DNA of 64,000 nucleotides, from NCBI RefSeq assembly GCF_018282115.1, contig NZ_CP054306.1:1225488-1289487 (forward strand), written 5' to 3'. Of the stretch, positions 17,671 to 26,385 are shown one piece after another. Position numbers and translations under genes: made by a program. The first letter of the stretch is position 1. The number at the start of each line of letters is the position of its first letter. A model generated the notes under the pieces. The model had not been told where the DNA came from and did no database searches. It was given only the letters and a program-made list of their open reading frames with translations. This DNA is from Synechocystis sp. PCC 7338. GTDB lineage: Bacteria; Cyanobacteriota; Cyanobacteriia; Cyanobacteriales; Microcystaceae.

Positions 17671-17831
17671 ATTGTTTAGCTCCTGTGATGAAAAAATGTA
17701 TTTGTTTCTAAGCCACGTACCGACCGATCGCCAATTGACAGTAATTAATTCCAACCTGGGCGATCGCCTGCCGTTTAATCAATTTCCTGGTTATTTTTGC
17801 ACCACCAATATGTTGCTCTGTCAATTCTAGA

Positions 17832-18323
17832 TTAATTCTCAATGGATCCCGACTCGACCCTAGCATCACCGGTGGGAATCATAATCCCTTCTTGGACAAC
17901 GGTAAGAATGGGTCTGCCATCAATATCAGTGCGCCATATCTTGGCAGGATAAGTACCCGGTACTGGTCGCCAACCCTGGGGAATAAACTCATATTTCCAA
18001 TTGGGATAACTTGTTTCCCGCACAATTCCGTGGTAGTGATTATCGGCATTCCAACGAGTAATGATAATGGAAACCTCTCCCAGTGAGGGAACTTCCTCGT
18101 CAAAAGCAGATATGGCTGCAATCAGATTAGAGCCTAGCTTTCTTCTGGAAAATCCGACAATGACAAAAAAAAGCGAAAATGTTAGAGGTAATAGATTCCA
18201 AAATAATAGTGAGGTGATCGCCCCCAAAACAGCCGCCCCCAAGAACCATCGATTGATCTGGGCCGCTATTCCCAGGGCTGGACGGAGGTTAGTAATTTGT
18301 TGTGCGACCGATAGTGTTTTCAT
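17832..18323 (-). CDS. Hypothetical membrane protein
   Basis: The protein has 163 residues. Two adjacent hydrophobic helices (about residues 27-65) are followed by a soluble domain of beta character (VSIIITRWNADNHYHGIV, then WRTDIDGRPILTVVQEG). ATG 18323 is chosen over an in-frame TTG at 18344. I do not recognise a family. The gene lies between the broken DinB gene and an IS remnant and may be part of a decaying region, but its own frame is intact. Confidence 0.6.
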   Translation of the reverse strand: MKTLSVAQQITNLRPALGIAAQINRWFLGAAVLGAITSLLFWNLLPLTFSLFFVIVGFSRRKLGSNLIAAISAFDEEVPSLGEVSIIITRWNADNHYHGIVRETSYPNWKYEFIPQGWRPVPGTYPAKIWRTDIDGRPILTVVQEGIMIPTGDARVESGSIEN

Positions 18324-18391
18324 TGTAGATCCGTAGTTTTCCAATAGCCATTGTCAGTAAATTTTTGATCTTAAAAAGTGTTTGGAAAGTT

Positions 18392-18612
18392 TTAGGCAAG
18401 CCTCTGGAGCATGAGGTTGACCATGGCCACATAAAATATTGTCTCACTGGTGGTAAGTAAATATTTATAATCCTTGCTTAAACGACAATAGCGTCCAAAC
18501 CAAGCAAAGGTACGCTCGACGACCCAACGGTGGGGTAGGAATTCAAAGCCTTTTTCTTCCCCCGTTTTTTGCTTTGGGTAAATAAGGCTCTACCAACTTC
18601 CTCTCAAATTAC
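18392..18612 (-). mobile_element. Internally deleted IS5-family transposase remnant
   Basis: On the minus strand, 18589 down to TAA 18392 encodes the C-terminal end of an IS5-type DDE transposase: [18 protein letters not shown] with the catalytic Glu, then [10 protein letters not shown]. Directly upstream, in another frame (about 18609-18551), is the transposase N-terminal motif [18 protein letters not shown]. The middle, roughly 170 codons including two of the three acidic catalytic residues, is missing. This is an internal-deletion derivative that cannot transpose on its own. It abuts the 3' end of the lhgO gene. Confidence 0.85.
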
Positions 18613-18621
18613 AAGCTGATG

Positions 18622-19824
18622 TCAACGATTTAAAAGAGTCGGCACTTGGGAGGCGATCGCCTTGCCAATTTCCAAAGAAGCTGTGGCCGCCGGAGAAGGA
18701 GCGTTAAGTACCTGGAGGGAATTGGAGCCGGGGACAATGAGAAAATCTTCTACCAAAGCCCCATCATTTTTCAGCGCCTGGGCCCTCACCCCCGCTGGAT
18801 TGGGCAGAATGTCGTCCGCCGTCACTTCCGGAATTAATTCTTGCAAACTCCGCACAAAGGCCGCCTTACTAAAGGAGCGAATAATTTCCTGTAGGCCTTC
18901 TTGCCAATGTTTACCCACCAACTTCCAAAAGCCAGCATAGGCCATCACCTCGGTAAAATCCCCCCAATCAAAATCCGTTTTGCGATAACCTTCCCGCTTC
19001 AAACTCAGCACTGCATTGGGCCCAGCGTGGATACTGCCATCAATCATGCGGGTGAAATGTACCCCCAAAAAGGGAAAGGCCGGGTTGGGGACTGGGTAAA
19101 TTAAACCTTTGACTAAATATCTTTTCTCTTGCTTCAACTCATAATACTCCCCTCGAAAAGGTACGATTTTAGCATCAGGCTTGATCCCCGCCATTTTGGC
19201 TAGGCGATCACTCTGGAGACCGCCACAATTGATCAAAAAACGACTAAAAAAATCCCCCTGGTTAGTTATCAAACTATGGCCGTCAGCCTGGGTTGCAATA
19301 CTATTTACCCGATGGTTAAACCTGATTTCTCCGCCCTGGGCTTGAATTAGTTCCGCATATTTTTGACAAACAAGTTTGTAATTAACAATGCCAGAAGTGG
19401 ACACATGAATCCCCCCTAAGCAGGACACATGGGGCTCGTACTCCCTAACCTGCTCGGGGCTAAGCTTTTTCACCTTTAAGCCATTGGCTTGACCCCGATT
19501 AAATAGGTTTTCCAATAGGGGCAATTCCGCTGGCTTGGTGGCCACAATCACTTTGCCACAAACCTCGTAGGGCAGTGAATGTTCCTGACAAAATTCCACC
19601 ATGCTCTGGTTGCCTGCTTTGGTGAACTGGGCCTTAAAACTGCCAGGTTTATAGTAAATGCCAGAGTGAATGACGCCGCTATTATGCCCCGTCTGGTGAT
19701 AGGCTGGCTCCGCTTCTTTCTCCAAAATCAATAATTTGTATTGGGGAAAGCGACGACTAATAAATAACCCCGTGGCCAAACCGACAATGCCACCGCCGAT
19801 AATTGTGATGTCATAGGAAGCCAT
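18622..19824 (-). CDS. lhgO: L-2-hydroxyglutarate oxidase LhgO family
   Basis: The protein is an FAD-dependent oxidoreductase of 400 residues. The dinucleotide-binding motif GGGIVGLATG begins at residue 9. The family-specific HQTGHNSGVIHSGIYYKPGS (FAD contact) follows, and RAQALKNDGALVEDFLI lies near the C-terminus. The enzyme oxidises L-2-hydroxyglutarate to 2-oxoglutarate, a metabolite-repair reaction, with electrons going to the quinone pool. AGGAG precedes the ATG. Its stop codon lies only ~10 bases from an IS5 remnant, so the element landed just behind it; the protein length appears normal. Confidence 0.92.
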   Translation of the reverse strand: MASYDITIIGGGIVGLATGLFISRRFPQYKLLILEKEAEPAYHQTGHNSGVIHSGIYYKPGSFKAQFTKAGNQSMVEFCQEHSLPYEVCGKVIVATKPAELPLLENLFNRGQANGLKVKKLSPEQVREYEPHVSCLGGIHVSTSGIVNYKLVCQKYAELIQAQGGEIRFNHRVNSIATQADGHSLITNQGDFFSRFLINCGGLQSDRLAKMAGIKPDAKIVPFRGEYYELKQEKRYLVKGLIYPVPNPAFPFLGVHFTRMIDGSIHAGPNAVLSLKREGYRKTDFDWGDFTEVMAYAGFWKLVGKHWQEGLQEIIRSFSKAAFVRSLQELIPEVTADDILPNPAGVRAQALKNDGALVEDFLIVPGSNSLQVLNAPSPAATASLEIGKAIASQVPTLLNR

Positions 19825-19970
19825 TTTTTCCCCACTCCTTGGAAGAATTACCAGCTAATTATCCTATCCGGACAATGCCGCCCTAGAAAATATAATGATA
19901 AATTCCTCTCGTCGGCCGTAAACCGAAAGTTTCCCTTTGACCAGGAATGGCCTGTCAGGGAGCAAATTTA

Positions 19971-20044
19971 TGGACGTAACTGGATTCGAACCAGTGACCC
20001 CATCGATGTCAACGATGTACTCTAACCAACTGAGCTATACGTCC
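19971..20044 (-). tRNA. trnV-GAC: tRNA-Val (GAC)
   Basis: Read on the minus strand, 74 bases fold as a full cloverleaf. The acceptor stem is GGACGTA paired with TACGTCC, the D arm is AGCTCAGTTGGTTAGAGT and the T arm contains GGTTCGAATCC. The anticodon stem is CATCG/CGATG around the loop TTGACAT, giving anticodon GAC for valine. The discriminator base is A and CCA is not encoded. It lies between lhgO and aroE. Confidence 0.97.
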
Positions 20045-20056
20045 TAGCGATTTAGT

Positions 20057-20086
20057 AATATAGCATGGCTCCATTTAAATTAACAA
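20057..20086 (-). promoter_or_regulatory. Probable promoter of tRNA-Val
   Basis: On the minus strand, TTGTTA (20086-20081) and TATATT (20062-20057) are separated by 18 bases. The -10 box ends 12 bases before the mature tRNA 5' end, leaving a very short leader. It fits a primary-sigma promoter; the divergent aroE promoter must share this ~50-base gap. Confidence 0.5.
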
Positions 20087-20095
20087 TTGTCCCCC

Positions 20096-20968
20096 ATGCT
20101 TCCCATTACCGGTAAAACTAAGCTTCTCGGTGTGATTGGTCATCCGGTGGCCCATTCTCTGTCCCCGGTGATGCACAATGCGGCCCTCCAGGCGATCTCC
20201 AGTGACTATGTGTATGCGGCCTTTCCCATTGCCCCGGCGGATTTGACAGTAGCCATTGAAGGTTTGGGAGCCAGTGGAGTTCAGGGGTTAAGTGTGACAA
20301 TTCCCCATAAACAGGCGGTGATGGCTTTATTGACCCAGATAACTGAAACTGCTCAGCAAGTGGGGGCCGTGAATACTCTCTGGCGGGATGGCCATGGTTG
20401 GCGGGGAACCAATACAGATGTTGAGGGTTTTTTGGCTCCTTTATTGGAGTTAAAGCGAGATTGGTCAGGGGGGAAAGCGGTAGTTCTCGGTCACGGTGGA
20501 GCCGCCCGAGCAGTGGTGGTGGGTTTAATCCAATTGGGGTGTCCAGAAATTATCGTGGTGGGTCGCAGTCCAGAAAAATTGGCTCAGTTTGCCGACGGTT
20601 GGACAAATCCAGTAATCAAGCAAGCTCTGCAAGTCCAGCCCTGGGAAGAATTGTCTACGGTTATTCCCAAAGCAACCTTATTGATTAACAGTACCCCTGT
20701 GGGCATGGTCCCCCACCCCGATCAATCCCCCCTAGATCAATCCCTTTTAGAAAAATTGCCCCCAACGGCGATCGCCTATGACTTGATTTACACTCCCCGC
20801 CCCACCAAGTTTTTACAACAGGCCCAGGAGCGAGGCTTAGTGACTATCGACGGAGCAGAAATGCTCGTGCAACAGGGGGCTGCGGCATTGAAAATTTGGT
20901 TACAACGGGACGTACCAGTTGATGTAATGCGCCAAGCCCTACTCCATCACCTGGAAAAATCCGCCTGA
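20096..20968 (+). CDS. aroE: Shikimate dehydrogenase AroE
   Basis: AroE performs the NADPH-dependent reduction of 3-dehydroshikimate in the aromatic amino acid pathway. The substrate-binding motif HSLSPVMHN lies at residues 20-28. The catalytic Lys is in VTIPHKQAV, the Asp in GTNTDVEGF, the Rossmann motif is VLGHGGAARAVV, and the closing MLVQQGAAALKIW block is typical. The start is ATG 20096 (290 residues); the TTG at 20087 would add three residues. hisZ follows after ~115 bases, so this is a row of biosynthetic genes rather than a tight operon. Confidence 0.96.
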   Translation: MLPITGKTKLLGVIGHPVAHSLSPVMHNAALQAISSDYVYAAFPIAPADLTVAIEGLGASGVQGLSVTIPHKQAVMALLTQITETAQQVGAVNTLWRDGHGWRGTNTDVEGFLAPLLELKRDWSGGKAVVLGHGGAARAVVVGLIQLGCPEIIVVGRSPEKLAQFADGWTNPVIKQALQVQPWEELSTVIPKATLLINSTPVGMVPHPDQSPLDQSLLEKLPPTAIAYDLIYTPRPTKFLQQAQERGLVTIDGAEMLVQQGAAALKIWLQRDVPVDVMRQALLHHLEKSA

Positions 20969-21084
20969 TCACCTGGAAGTAAGGGTTTTGAGAATTTTGC
21001 CAACCAAGGAAAACCGGGGAAATATTCCTTGGGGTTGCGGGAAAACATTATATTTAAATTTGCCCCCGCCGAAACTAAGCTGCC

Positions 21085-22305
21085 ATGATTCACCATCCCC
21101 CCGCTGGAGCCAGGGACTTACTTCCCCTAGAAGTTGCCCAAAAAGCCTGCATCAATGACCAACTGCAACAAACTTTTCACCGCTGGGGCTATCAGCGCAT
21201 TGTTACCTCCACTTTGGAATGGCTGGATACCCTTGTGGCCGGGGGAGCAATTTCCGCCCATAAAGTTATCCAACTCCAGGACCGGGGGGAAGGACGGTTG
21301 GGTTTACGGCCAGAATTGACTGCTTCCATTGCCCGGGCGGTGGTGACTCGCATGACTGACAATCAGCCCCAAAGATTGTGTTACCGGGCCAACGTCTTTC
21401 GCAATCCTCCAGAAGGCTACCACGGCAAGCAAATGGAGTTTTTTCAAGCGGGCATAGAATTGCTCTTTGCTGGGGGCGTCCGAGCCGATGCGGAAATTCT
21501 TCTGCTGTTGACCGATTGCCTGACCAAATTGGGCTTAACTGATTGGCAACTGATTTTGGGCGATGCTGGCCTGACCAGAAGTCTATTGGCCAAATTACCC
21601 ACCACTCTTCAAACCGCTGTCCGGGATTGCATCACCCGTTTGGACTATGTGGAACTATCCCAACTCCCCTATCCCGATGACGAAGCCAAAAACCTGGCCT
21701 TGCAACTGTTTGACCTCCGGGGCACGGTGGAGGAAGTTTTGGCCAGACTCGGTCAGTTGAATGTACAGGGGGAATGCCTAGCCCGGGTCGATCGCCTGCA
21801 GGCATTGTTGTCTTTGGTAGCGGCCAGTGGAGATGGGCCCTCCAATTTGGTGTTGGATCTGAGTTGGCTCCAGCCGTTTGATTACTACACTGGGATGGTG
21901 TTCCAAGCGGTGAGTCGCCAAGCGGATAACTGTTACGTATTGGGGCAAGGGGGTCGTTATGACCAGTTACTGAGTCAATACCATCCCCAACGGCAATCCT
22001 TTCCCGGTACGGGCTTTTCTTTGAACATTGAGGAGTTGCACCAATGTTTGCTCGCATTGGGGACTTTGCCCACCAGCACCGCCGCCATCGATTATCTAGT
22101 TTGCCCAGTGGATGATGCCGCCGAGGGGGCCGCCTTTCGCCATGCCCAACAGTTGCGCCAACAATACCCCAATCGCCGGGTGGAATTAGACTTAGGGGGG
22201 CGATCGCCAGAGGAATTAAATGCCTATGCCCAGGCCATGGCGGTGGGGCAAATTGTCTGGGTCGGGGCCGATAGCCAGGTTGAAGCGACACCGGCCGATC
22301 TGTAA
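21085..22305 (+). CDS. hisZ: ATP phosphoribosyltransferase regulatory subunit HisZ
   Basis: HisZ is the HisRS-like regulatory subunit that pairs with the short catalytic HisG in the first step of histidine synthesis. The class II synthetase-like core is visible: GARDLLPLEV at the N-terminus, LRPELTASIARAV (motif 2 region), CYRANVFRNPPEGYHGKQMEFFQAG and GQGGRYDQL. The length of 406 residues lacks the full anticodon-binding domain of true HisRS. The adjacent glutaredoxin gene starts ~78 bases later. Confidence 0.93.
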   Translation: MIHHPPAGARDLLPLEVAQKACINDQLQQTFHRWGYQRIVTSTLEWLDTLVAGGAISAHKVIQLQDRGEGRLGLRPELTASIARAVVTRMTDNQPQRLCYRANVFRNPPEGYHGKQMEFFQAGIELLFAGGVRADAEILLLLTDCLTKLGLTDWQLILGDAGLTRSLLAKLPTTLQTAVRDCITRLDYVELSQLPYPDDEAKNLALQLFDLRGTVEEVLARLGQLNVQGECLARVDRLQALLSLVAASGDGPSNLVLDLSWLQPFDYYTGMVFQAVSRQADNCYVLGQGGRYDQLLSQYHPQRQSFPGTGFSLNIEELHQCLLALGTLPTSTAAIDYLVCPVDDAAEGAAFRHAQQLRQQYPNRRVELDLGGRSPEELNAYAQAMAVGQIVWVGADSQVEATPADL

Positions 22306-22382
22306 TGTTTGAGGGAAAGGACAAAAGTAACCCCGTTGCAGTCCCCATTTAGAGTTCCCAGTTCCAATCTCCAGGTGACGTC

Positions 22383-22712
22383 ATGGCTAATTTGTTCAAC
22401 TGGCTCCCCCTCCTCAATGGCCGCCAAGCGGATGGTATCAAAGCCAAAGTGGAAGTATATACTTGGCAAACTTGTCCCTTTTGCATCCGGGCCAAGCTTT
22501 TACTGTGGTGGAAGGGAGTTAAGTTCATCGAATACAAAATTGATGGCGATGACCAGGCCAGACAGGCCATGGCGGAAAGGGCAGAGGGACGACGCAGTGT
22601 GCCCCAGATTTTTGTCAATGACCAGGGCATTGGTGGCTGTGATCAACTCTATAGCCTGGACAGCCGCGGTCAGTTAGATCCTCTTTTGGCCACTCCCCCT
22701 AACCCAGCTTAG
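22383..22712 (+). CDS. Glutaredoxin (GrxC type, CPFC)
   Basis: The protein is a glutathione-dependent disulfide oxidoreductase of 109 residues with the dithiol site C31-P-F-C34. It has the cis-Pro motif RRSVPQIFVND and the GGCDQLYSLD glutathione-binding loop. An N-terminal extension of ~20 residues precedes the domain. AGGTGA precedes the ATG. The fructosamine kinase gene follows almost immediately, suggesting cotranscription. Both proteins deal with damage (thiol oxidation, glycation), which makes the pairing plausible. Confidence 0.93.
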   Translation: MANLFNWLPLLNGRQADGIKAKVEVYTWQTCPFCIRAKLLLWWKGVKFIEYKIDGDDQARQAMAERAEGRRSVPQIFVNDQGIGGCDQLYSLDSRGQLDPLLATPPNPA

Positions 22713-22754
22713 GCATTGCTACCCCTTACCCCTGTCCTCTTTTCCATTGTGCCT

Positions 22755-23636
22755 GTGAATTCCCCTGCTTTCTGGCAAACCATTGCCCAACAAATCAGTC
22801 AGACCACCGGCCAGCCCTTCAGTGTTCAGGAACGGCGATCAGTAAGTGGTGGTTGTATTAACCAGGGCTATTGCCTCATGGATGGGGAGCAGAAATATTT
22901 TGTCAAACTTAACCAAGCCCAGCAGTGGCCAATGTTTCAAGCGGAAGCCCTTGGCTTGGAGGCCATGGCCGCCACCCATACCATTAGGGTTCCCCGTCCC
23001 ATTTGCCATGGTAGTTCCGCTGGCCACAGTTACCTGGTGTTGGAATGGCTAGAGTTTGGCCAAAGCAACCGTGACAGTTGGTACCGCATGGGGCAAAATT
23101 TGGCGGCATTGCATCAAGCGGGGGGGAGCACCCAATTTGGCTGGCAGACTGATAACACCATCGGGGCCACTCCCCAGCCCAATCCTTGGATCGATAATTG
23201 GGCCGACTTTTTTGCGGAGCATCGCCTCGGCCATCAACTGGCCCTAGCTCGACAGCGGGGAGGTAATTTTCCCGATCCAACAGTGGTGGTGCCCAAAGTT
23301 AAGGAATTACTAGGCGATCACCAACCAACACCGGCTTTAGTCCATGGCGATTTGTGGTCTGGCAATGGCGCAATTTTAACCACAGGGGAACCGGTCATTC
23401 TCGACCCGGCCTGCTACTACGGCGATGGAGAAGTGGATATTGCTATGACGGAATTATTTGGTGGATTTCCGGCGGGATTTTACCAGGGTTACCATGCAAT
23501 TCGTCCTCCGGAGCCTGGTTATCAACAACGGAAAACCCTCTACAATCTCTATCACATCCTCAACCACTTCAATTTGTTCGGGGGCGGTTATCAACAGCAA
23601 GCCCAGCAAATGCTTAAACAATGCTTAAGGATTTAG
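22755..23636 (+). CDS. Fructosamine kinase family protein
   Basis: The family phosphorylates ketosamine (glycated) amines and leads to deglycation of proteins. Recognisable are the nucleotide-binding VSGGCINQGYCL region, FVKLNQAQQWPMFQAEALGL, the catalytic LVHGDLWSGNGAI and the metal-binding ILDPACYYGDGEVDIAM, all diagnostic for FN3K/YniA-type kinases. The frame is open from TTG 22716, directly after the glutaredoxin stop; GTG 22749 or 22755 fit the family N-terminus better, so the start is uncertain. It probably forms an operon with the glutaredoxin gene. Confidence 0.88.
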   Translation: MNSPAFWQTIAQQISQTTGQPFSVQERRSVSGGCINQGYCLMDGEQKYFVKLNQAQQWPMFQAEALGLEAMAATHTIRVPRPICHGSSAGHSYLVLEWLEFGQSNRDSWYRMGQNLAALHQAGGSTQFGWQTDNTIGATPQPNPWIDNWADFFAEHRLGHQLALARQRGGNFPDPTVVVPKVKELLGDHQPTPALVHGDLWSGNGAILTTGEPVILDPACYYGDGEVDIAMTELFGGFPAGFYQGYHAIRPPEPGYQQRKTLYNLYHILNHFNLFGGGYQQQAQQMLKQCLRI

Positions 23637-23847
23637 TTGAAGAATTGTTGACTTTTTCCCCATATTCGCCTTCAGACTTTGGATTAGTTTTATAATTGCA
23701 TAGGGTTCTTAGCCATATCTCTCCATTTTGGCCCATTTGCAGGCAAGCTATTTTCTCGGCCAGAGTGCGGATGAGAATGATGCCCAAGCCCAGACATAGC
23801 GTATTTCCCACGTCATTTGCTGAGGCATCGGTTGGCAAAAAAAATTT
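23614..23847 (-). pseudogene. Possible RsbW-like anti-sigma kinase remnant antisense to the sigF upstream region
   Basis: On the minus strand, about 23844-23704 encodes LGLGIILIRTLAEKIA followed by GQNGEIWLRTL. This resembles the G2 box and last strand of RsbW-type HATPase anti-sigma factors. Immediately before it, FFLPTDASANDVGN could be the linker typical of such proteins. The N-terminal half with the N and G1 boxes is absent: the frame simply runs on antisense to the start of sigF. It could be a remnant of a lost regulator or a chance match. Confidence 0.3.
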
Positions 23848-23925
23848 ATTTTTTCCATATATTTGCTGATGCAGGCAAGGCCTAACTATCGATAAAGTTG
23901 ACTGGAGTCGTCTAAATCCAAAACC

Positions 23926-24702
23926 ATGACCAATGCCACTAGCGAAAGCCTTAAACTTGAGACTCTGAGACTGTTCAAAATCTACACAGAGTCCCACAAC
24001 GTTGACGTGCGGAATCGGATTATGGAAGTCAATCTGGGCCTGGTGAGGAAGGAGGCATACCATTGGACAGCCCAGTGTAATGAAAGTTTTGAAGATTTGT
24101 CCCAGGTGGGTTGTTTGGGACTGATCCGGGCCATTGAAAGGTTTGATATGAATAAGGGCAATGCCTTTAGTTCCTTTGCCATTCCCTATGTGCGGGGGGA
24201 AATCCAGCATTTTCTGCGGGATAAAAGTAACTGCGTTCGCATTCCCCGTCGTTGGTTGGATCTGGGTCGTCAGGCTATCGCCGTCCAGCAAGAATTTCGC
24301 CTCAAATATGACCGAGCCGCCACCGATGAAGAAATTGCCCAAATTTTAGCGGTGCCCCTGACAGACTGGCAGGAAACCAAACTGGCATTGCAAAATCGTG
24401 AGCTAGTGAGTTTGGATACCAAAGTAAATGGCGACGATGACGGGCAAGTTAACCTGGGGGATTGTTTAGCCCACCACGAATTCCGTAGTTTTCAACTCAG
24501 CCCCGAGGATCAGATCCGCCTGCAACAGGCTCTGGCCGGTTTGGAAGAACGTACCCGCCGCATTGTGGAATTTGTTTTTCTCCATGACTTCACCCACAAG
24601 GAAGCCGCTGAAATGATGGGGGTTAGTGTGATCACAGTTTCCCGTCGCATCAAACAGGGCATTGGGGCATTGAAAAAAGCCTTGAACACGGAAATTTTCT
24701 AA
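23926..24702 (+). CDS. sigF: RNA polymerase group 3 sigma factor SigF
   Basis: The protein is an alternative sigma factor of 258 residues. Region 2 contains LVRKEAYHWT, FEDLSQVGCLGLIRAIERFD and FSSFAIPYVRGEIQHFLRD; region 3 is present (YDRAATDEEIAQIL); region 4 ends in the helix-turn-helix HKEAAEMMGVSVITVSRRIKQG. It is closest to SigF of Synechocystis, which in PCC 6803 is required for pilus genes and motility. The window also encodes PilD, part of the same pilus system. The upstream 290 bases hold its promoter and a possible anti-sigma remnant on the other strand. Confidence 0.94.
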   Translation: MTNATSESLKLETLRLFKIYTESHNVDVRNRIMEVNLGLVRKEAYHWTAQCNESFEDLSQVGCLGLIRAIERFDMNKGNAFSSFAIPYVRGEIQHFLRDKSNCVRIPRRWLDLGRQAIAVQQEFRLKYDRAATDEEIAQILAVPLTDWQETKLALQNRELVSLDTKVNGDDDGQVNLGDCLAHHEFRSFQLSPEDQIRLQQALAGLEERTRRIVEFVFLHDFTHKEAAEMMGVSVITVSRRIKQGIGALKKALNTEIF

Positions 24703-24828
24703 CTTCTTAGAGTAACTCTCCGGTAGTTGACGAAAAAATTCATCCAAGGTCGGCGATCGCCCTGGTAGTATGGCAGATGGAACTTTATGTCTAATTTCTC
24801 GATTTTTTTTGAGCCATTGCGTTAGCTT

Positions 24829-25170
24829 ATGCTGCAATTGACTGCCAGTGCCACCCAGGAAATTAAACGATTGCAACACAGTCGCCAACTAACCCGCCAC
24901 CATTTTCGCCTCGCGGTTAGGCCTGGAGGGTGCGCCGGTTGGTTATACCATATGGATTTTGTACCGGAAATTACCGCTGACGATTTAGAGTATGAAAGTG
25001 ACGGGGTGACGGTGCTAGTGGATAGCCAGAGTGCAGGTTACCTCCACAATCTCAAATTAGATTATGCCGAAGATTTAATGGGGGGAGGATTCCGCTTCAC
25101 TAACCCCAATGCCGCCCAGGTGTGCAGTTGTAGCTTGTCCTTTGCTCCTAATCTAGAAAAGAATTTATAG
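24829..25170 (+). CDS. A-type iron-sulfur cluster carrier (IscA/SufA family)
   Basis: The protein has 113 residues with the three Cys of the HesB/IscA family: C35 in RPGGCAGWLY and the C-terminal pair C98 and C100 in VCSCSLSF. It would carry or sense Fe-S clusters or iron. Cyanobacterial members have been linked to iron and redox sensing in addition to cluster delivery. The hpnB-like gene starts nine bases after its stop, so the two are likely cotranscribed. Confidence 0.92.
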   Translation: MLQLTASATQEIKRLQHSRQLTRHHFRLAVRPGGCAGWLYHMDFVPEITADDLEYESDGVTVLVDSQSAGYLHNLKLDYAEDLMGGGFRFTNPNAAQVCSCSLSFAPNLEKNL

Positions 25171-25178
25171 GTGGACAG

Positions 25179-26366
25179 ATGGTCACCTTTGTCTTCGTAA
25201 TTACCGCAATCTCTGGCCTAATTTGGTGCTTTTTGCTGGGGGGCTGGGGAAATTTTTGGCGCTGTGATCAGGTTTTAAACTTTGAGCATTCATCGTCGTT
25301 AAAGGAGTATCCCCCCGTGGCAGCCATTATTCCAGCTCGGGATGAGGCCAACGTCTTGGGTCAGAGTTTGCCCAGTTTATTGCAACAGCATTATCCTGGC
25401 CTGTTGAAAATTATTTTGGTGGATGACCAAAGTAGTGATGGCACAGGAGTTGTGGCCCAGCGCATCGCCACCGATTTGGGCCATGGCGATCGCCTAGAAG
25501 TGGTGTCCGGGCAACCGCTACCCCCTGGATGGTCGGGAAAATTATGGGCAGTGGAACAGGGCTGGCAAACGGTGCAGTCGGACAAACAAAGTCCAGAACC
25601 CTGGCCAGAGTACATTTTTCTCACCGATGCGGACATTGCCCATGGCCGGCAAACCATTAAAACCTTGGTGGAAAAAGCCCAGCGGGAAAATTTAGCCCTG
25701 GTATCCCTGATGGTGCTGTTGCGCTGTGAGAGTGCTTGGGAAAAATTGCTGATTCCAGCCTTTATTTTCTTCTTTCAAAAGCTCTATCCTTTCCCGTTGG
25801 TGAATAATCCCCACCATAAAACGGCCGCGGCGGCGGGGGGCTGTATTCTCATGCAGCGGTCAGCCTTACAAACCATTGGTGGCATTGAAGCTCTCAAGGA
25901 AGCACTAATTGATGATTGCACCCTTGCCCAGAAGTTAAAAACTCAAAAACTCCCCATTTGGTTGGGGCTAACTAGGGAAAATTGGAGCTTACGGCCCTAC
26001 GATCGCCTAGAAACCATTTGGCAGATGGTCAGCCGCACTGCCTACACCCAACTGGATTACAATCCCCTGCTGTTACTAGGTACCCTCCTGGGCATGGCTT
26101 TAGTTTATTTAACTGCCCCTGTGGCCCTAGTATCGGCAATAATTTGGGGTAATACCTCCCTGGCCCTAGTGGGAGCTTTTACCTGGGTGCTAATGGCGAT
26201 CGCCTATGGCCCGACCTTAAAATTCTATGGGCGCTCCCGGCTTTGGGGTTTGACCCTACCGTTAATTGCCCTGTTATATAGCCTCATGACCCTAGATTCT
26301 GCTTGGCAACATTGGCAGGGCCGGGGGGGAGGCTGGAAAGGTCGGGTTTATCCCCAGGGGTTTTAA
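25179..26366 (+). CDS. hpnB: Hopene-associated glycosyltransferase HpnB
   Basis: The protein is a membrane GT2-family glycosyltransferase of 395 residues. An N-terminal membrane helix is followed by the catalytic domain (PARDEANVL, ILVDDQSSDGTG, FLTDADIAHG) and three to four C-terminal helices (from ~residue 290). The family is tied to hopanoid lipid gene sets, although its reaction is not settled. The start at ATG 25189 region is less likely than 25179, which keeps the N-terminal helix. It is convergent with the WD40 gene, with only ~20 bases between. Confidence 0.85.
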   Translation: MVTFVFVITAISGLIWCFLLGGWGNFWRCDQVLNFEHSSSLKEYPPVAAIIPARDEANVLGQSLPSLLQQHYPGLLKIILVDDQSSDGTGVVAQRIATDLGHGDRLEVVSGQPLPPGWSGKLWAVEQGWQTVQSDKQSPEPWPEYIFLTDADIAHGRQTIKTLVEKAQRENLALVSLMVLLRCESAWEKLLIPAFIFFFQKLYPFPLVNNPHHKTAAAAGGCILMQRSALQTIGGIEALKEALIDDCTLAQKLKTQKLPIWLGLTRENWSLRPYDRLETIWQMVSRTAYTQLDYNPLLLLGTLLGMALVYLTAPVALVSAIIWGNTSLALVGAFTWVLMAIAYGPTLKFYGRSRLWGLTLPLIALLYSLMTLDSAWQHWQGRGGGWKGRVYPQGF

Positions 26367-26385
26367 TTCCTTGTGAACCCTCGAG

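Noticed and set aside
21632-22348. 238-codon minus-strand frame opposite hisZ
   Set aside because: Pro/Arg-rich antisense shadow of a clearly conserved gene.
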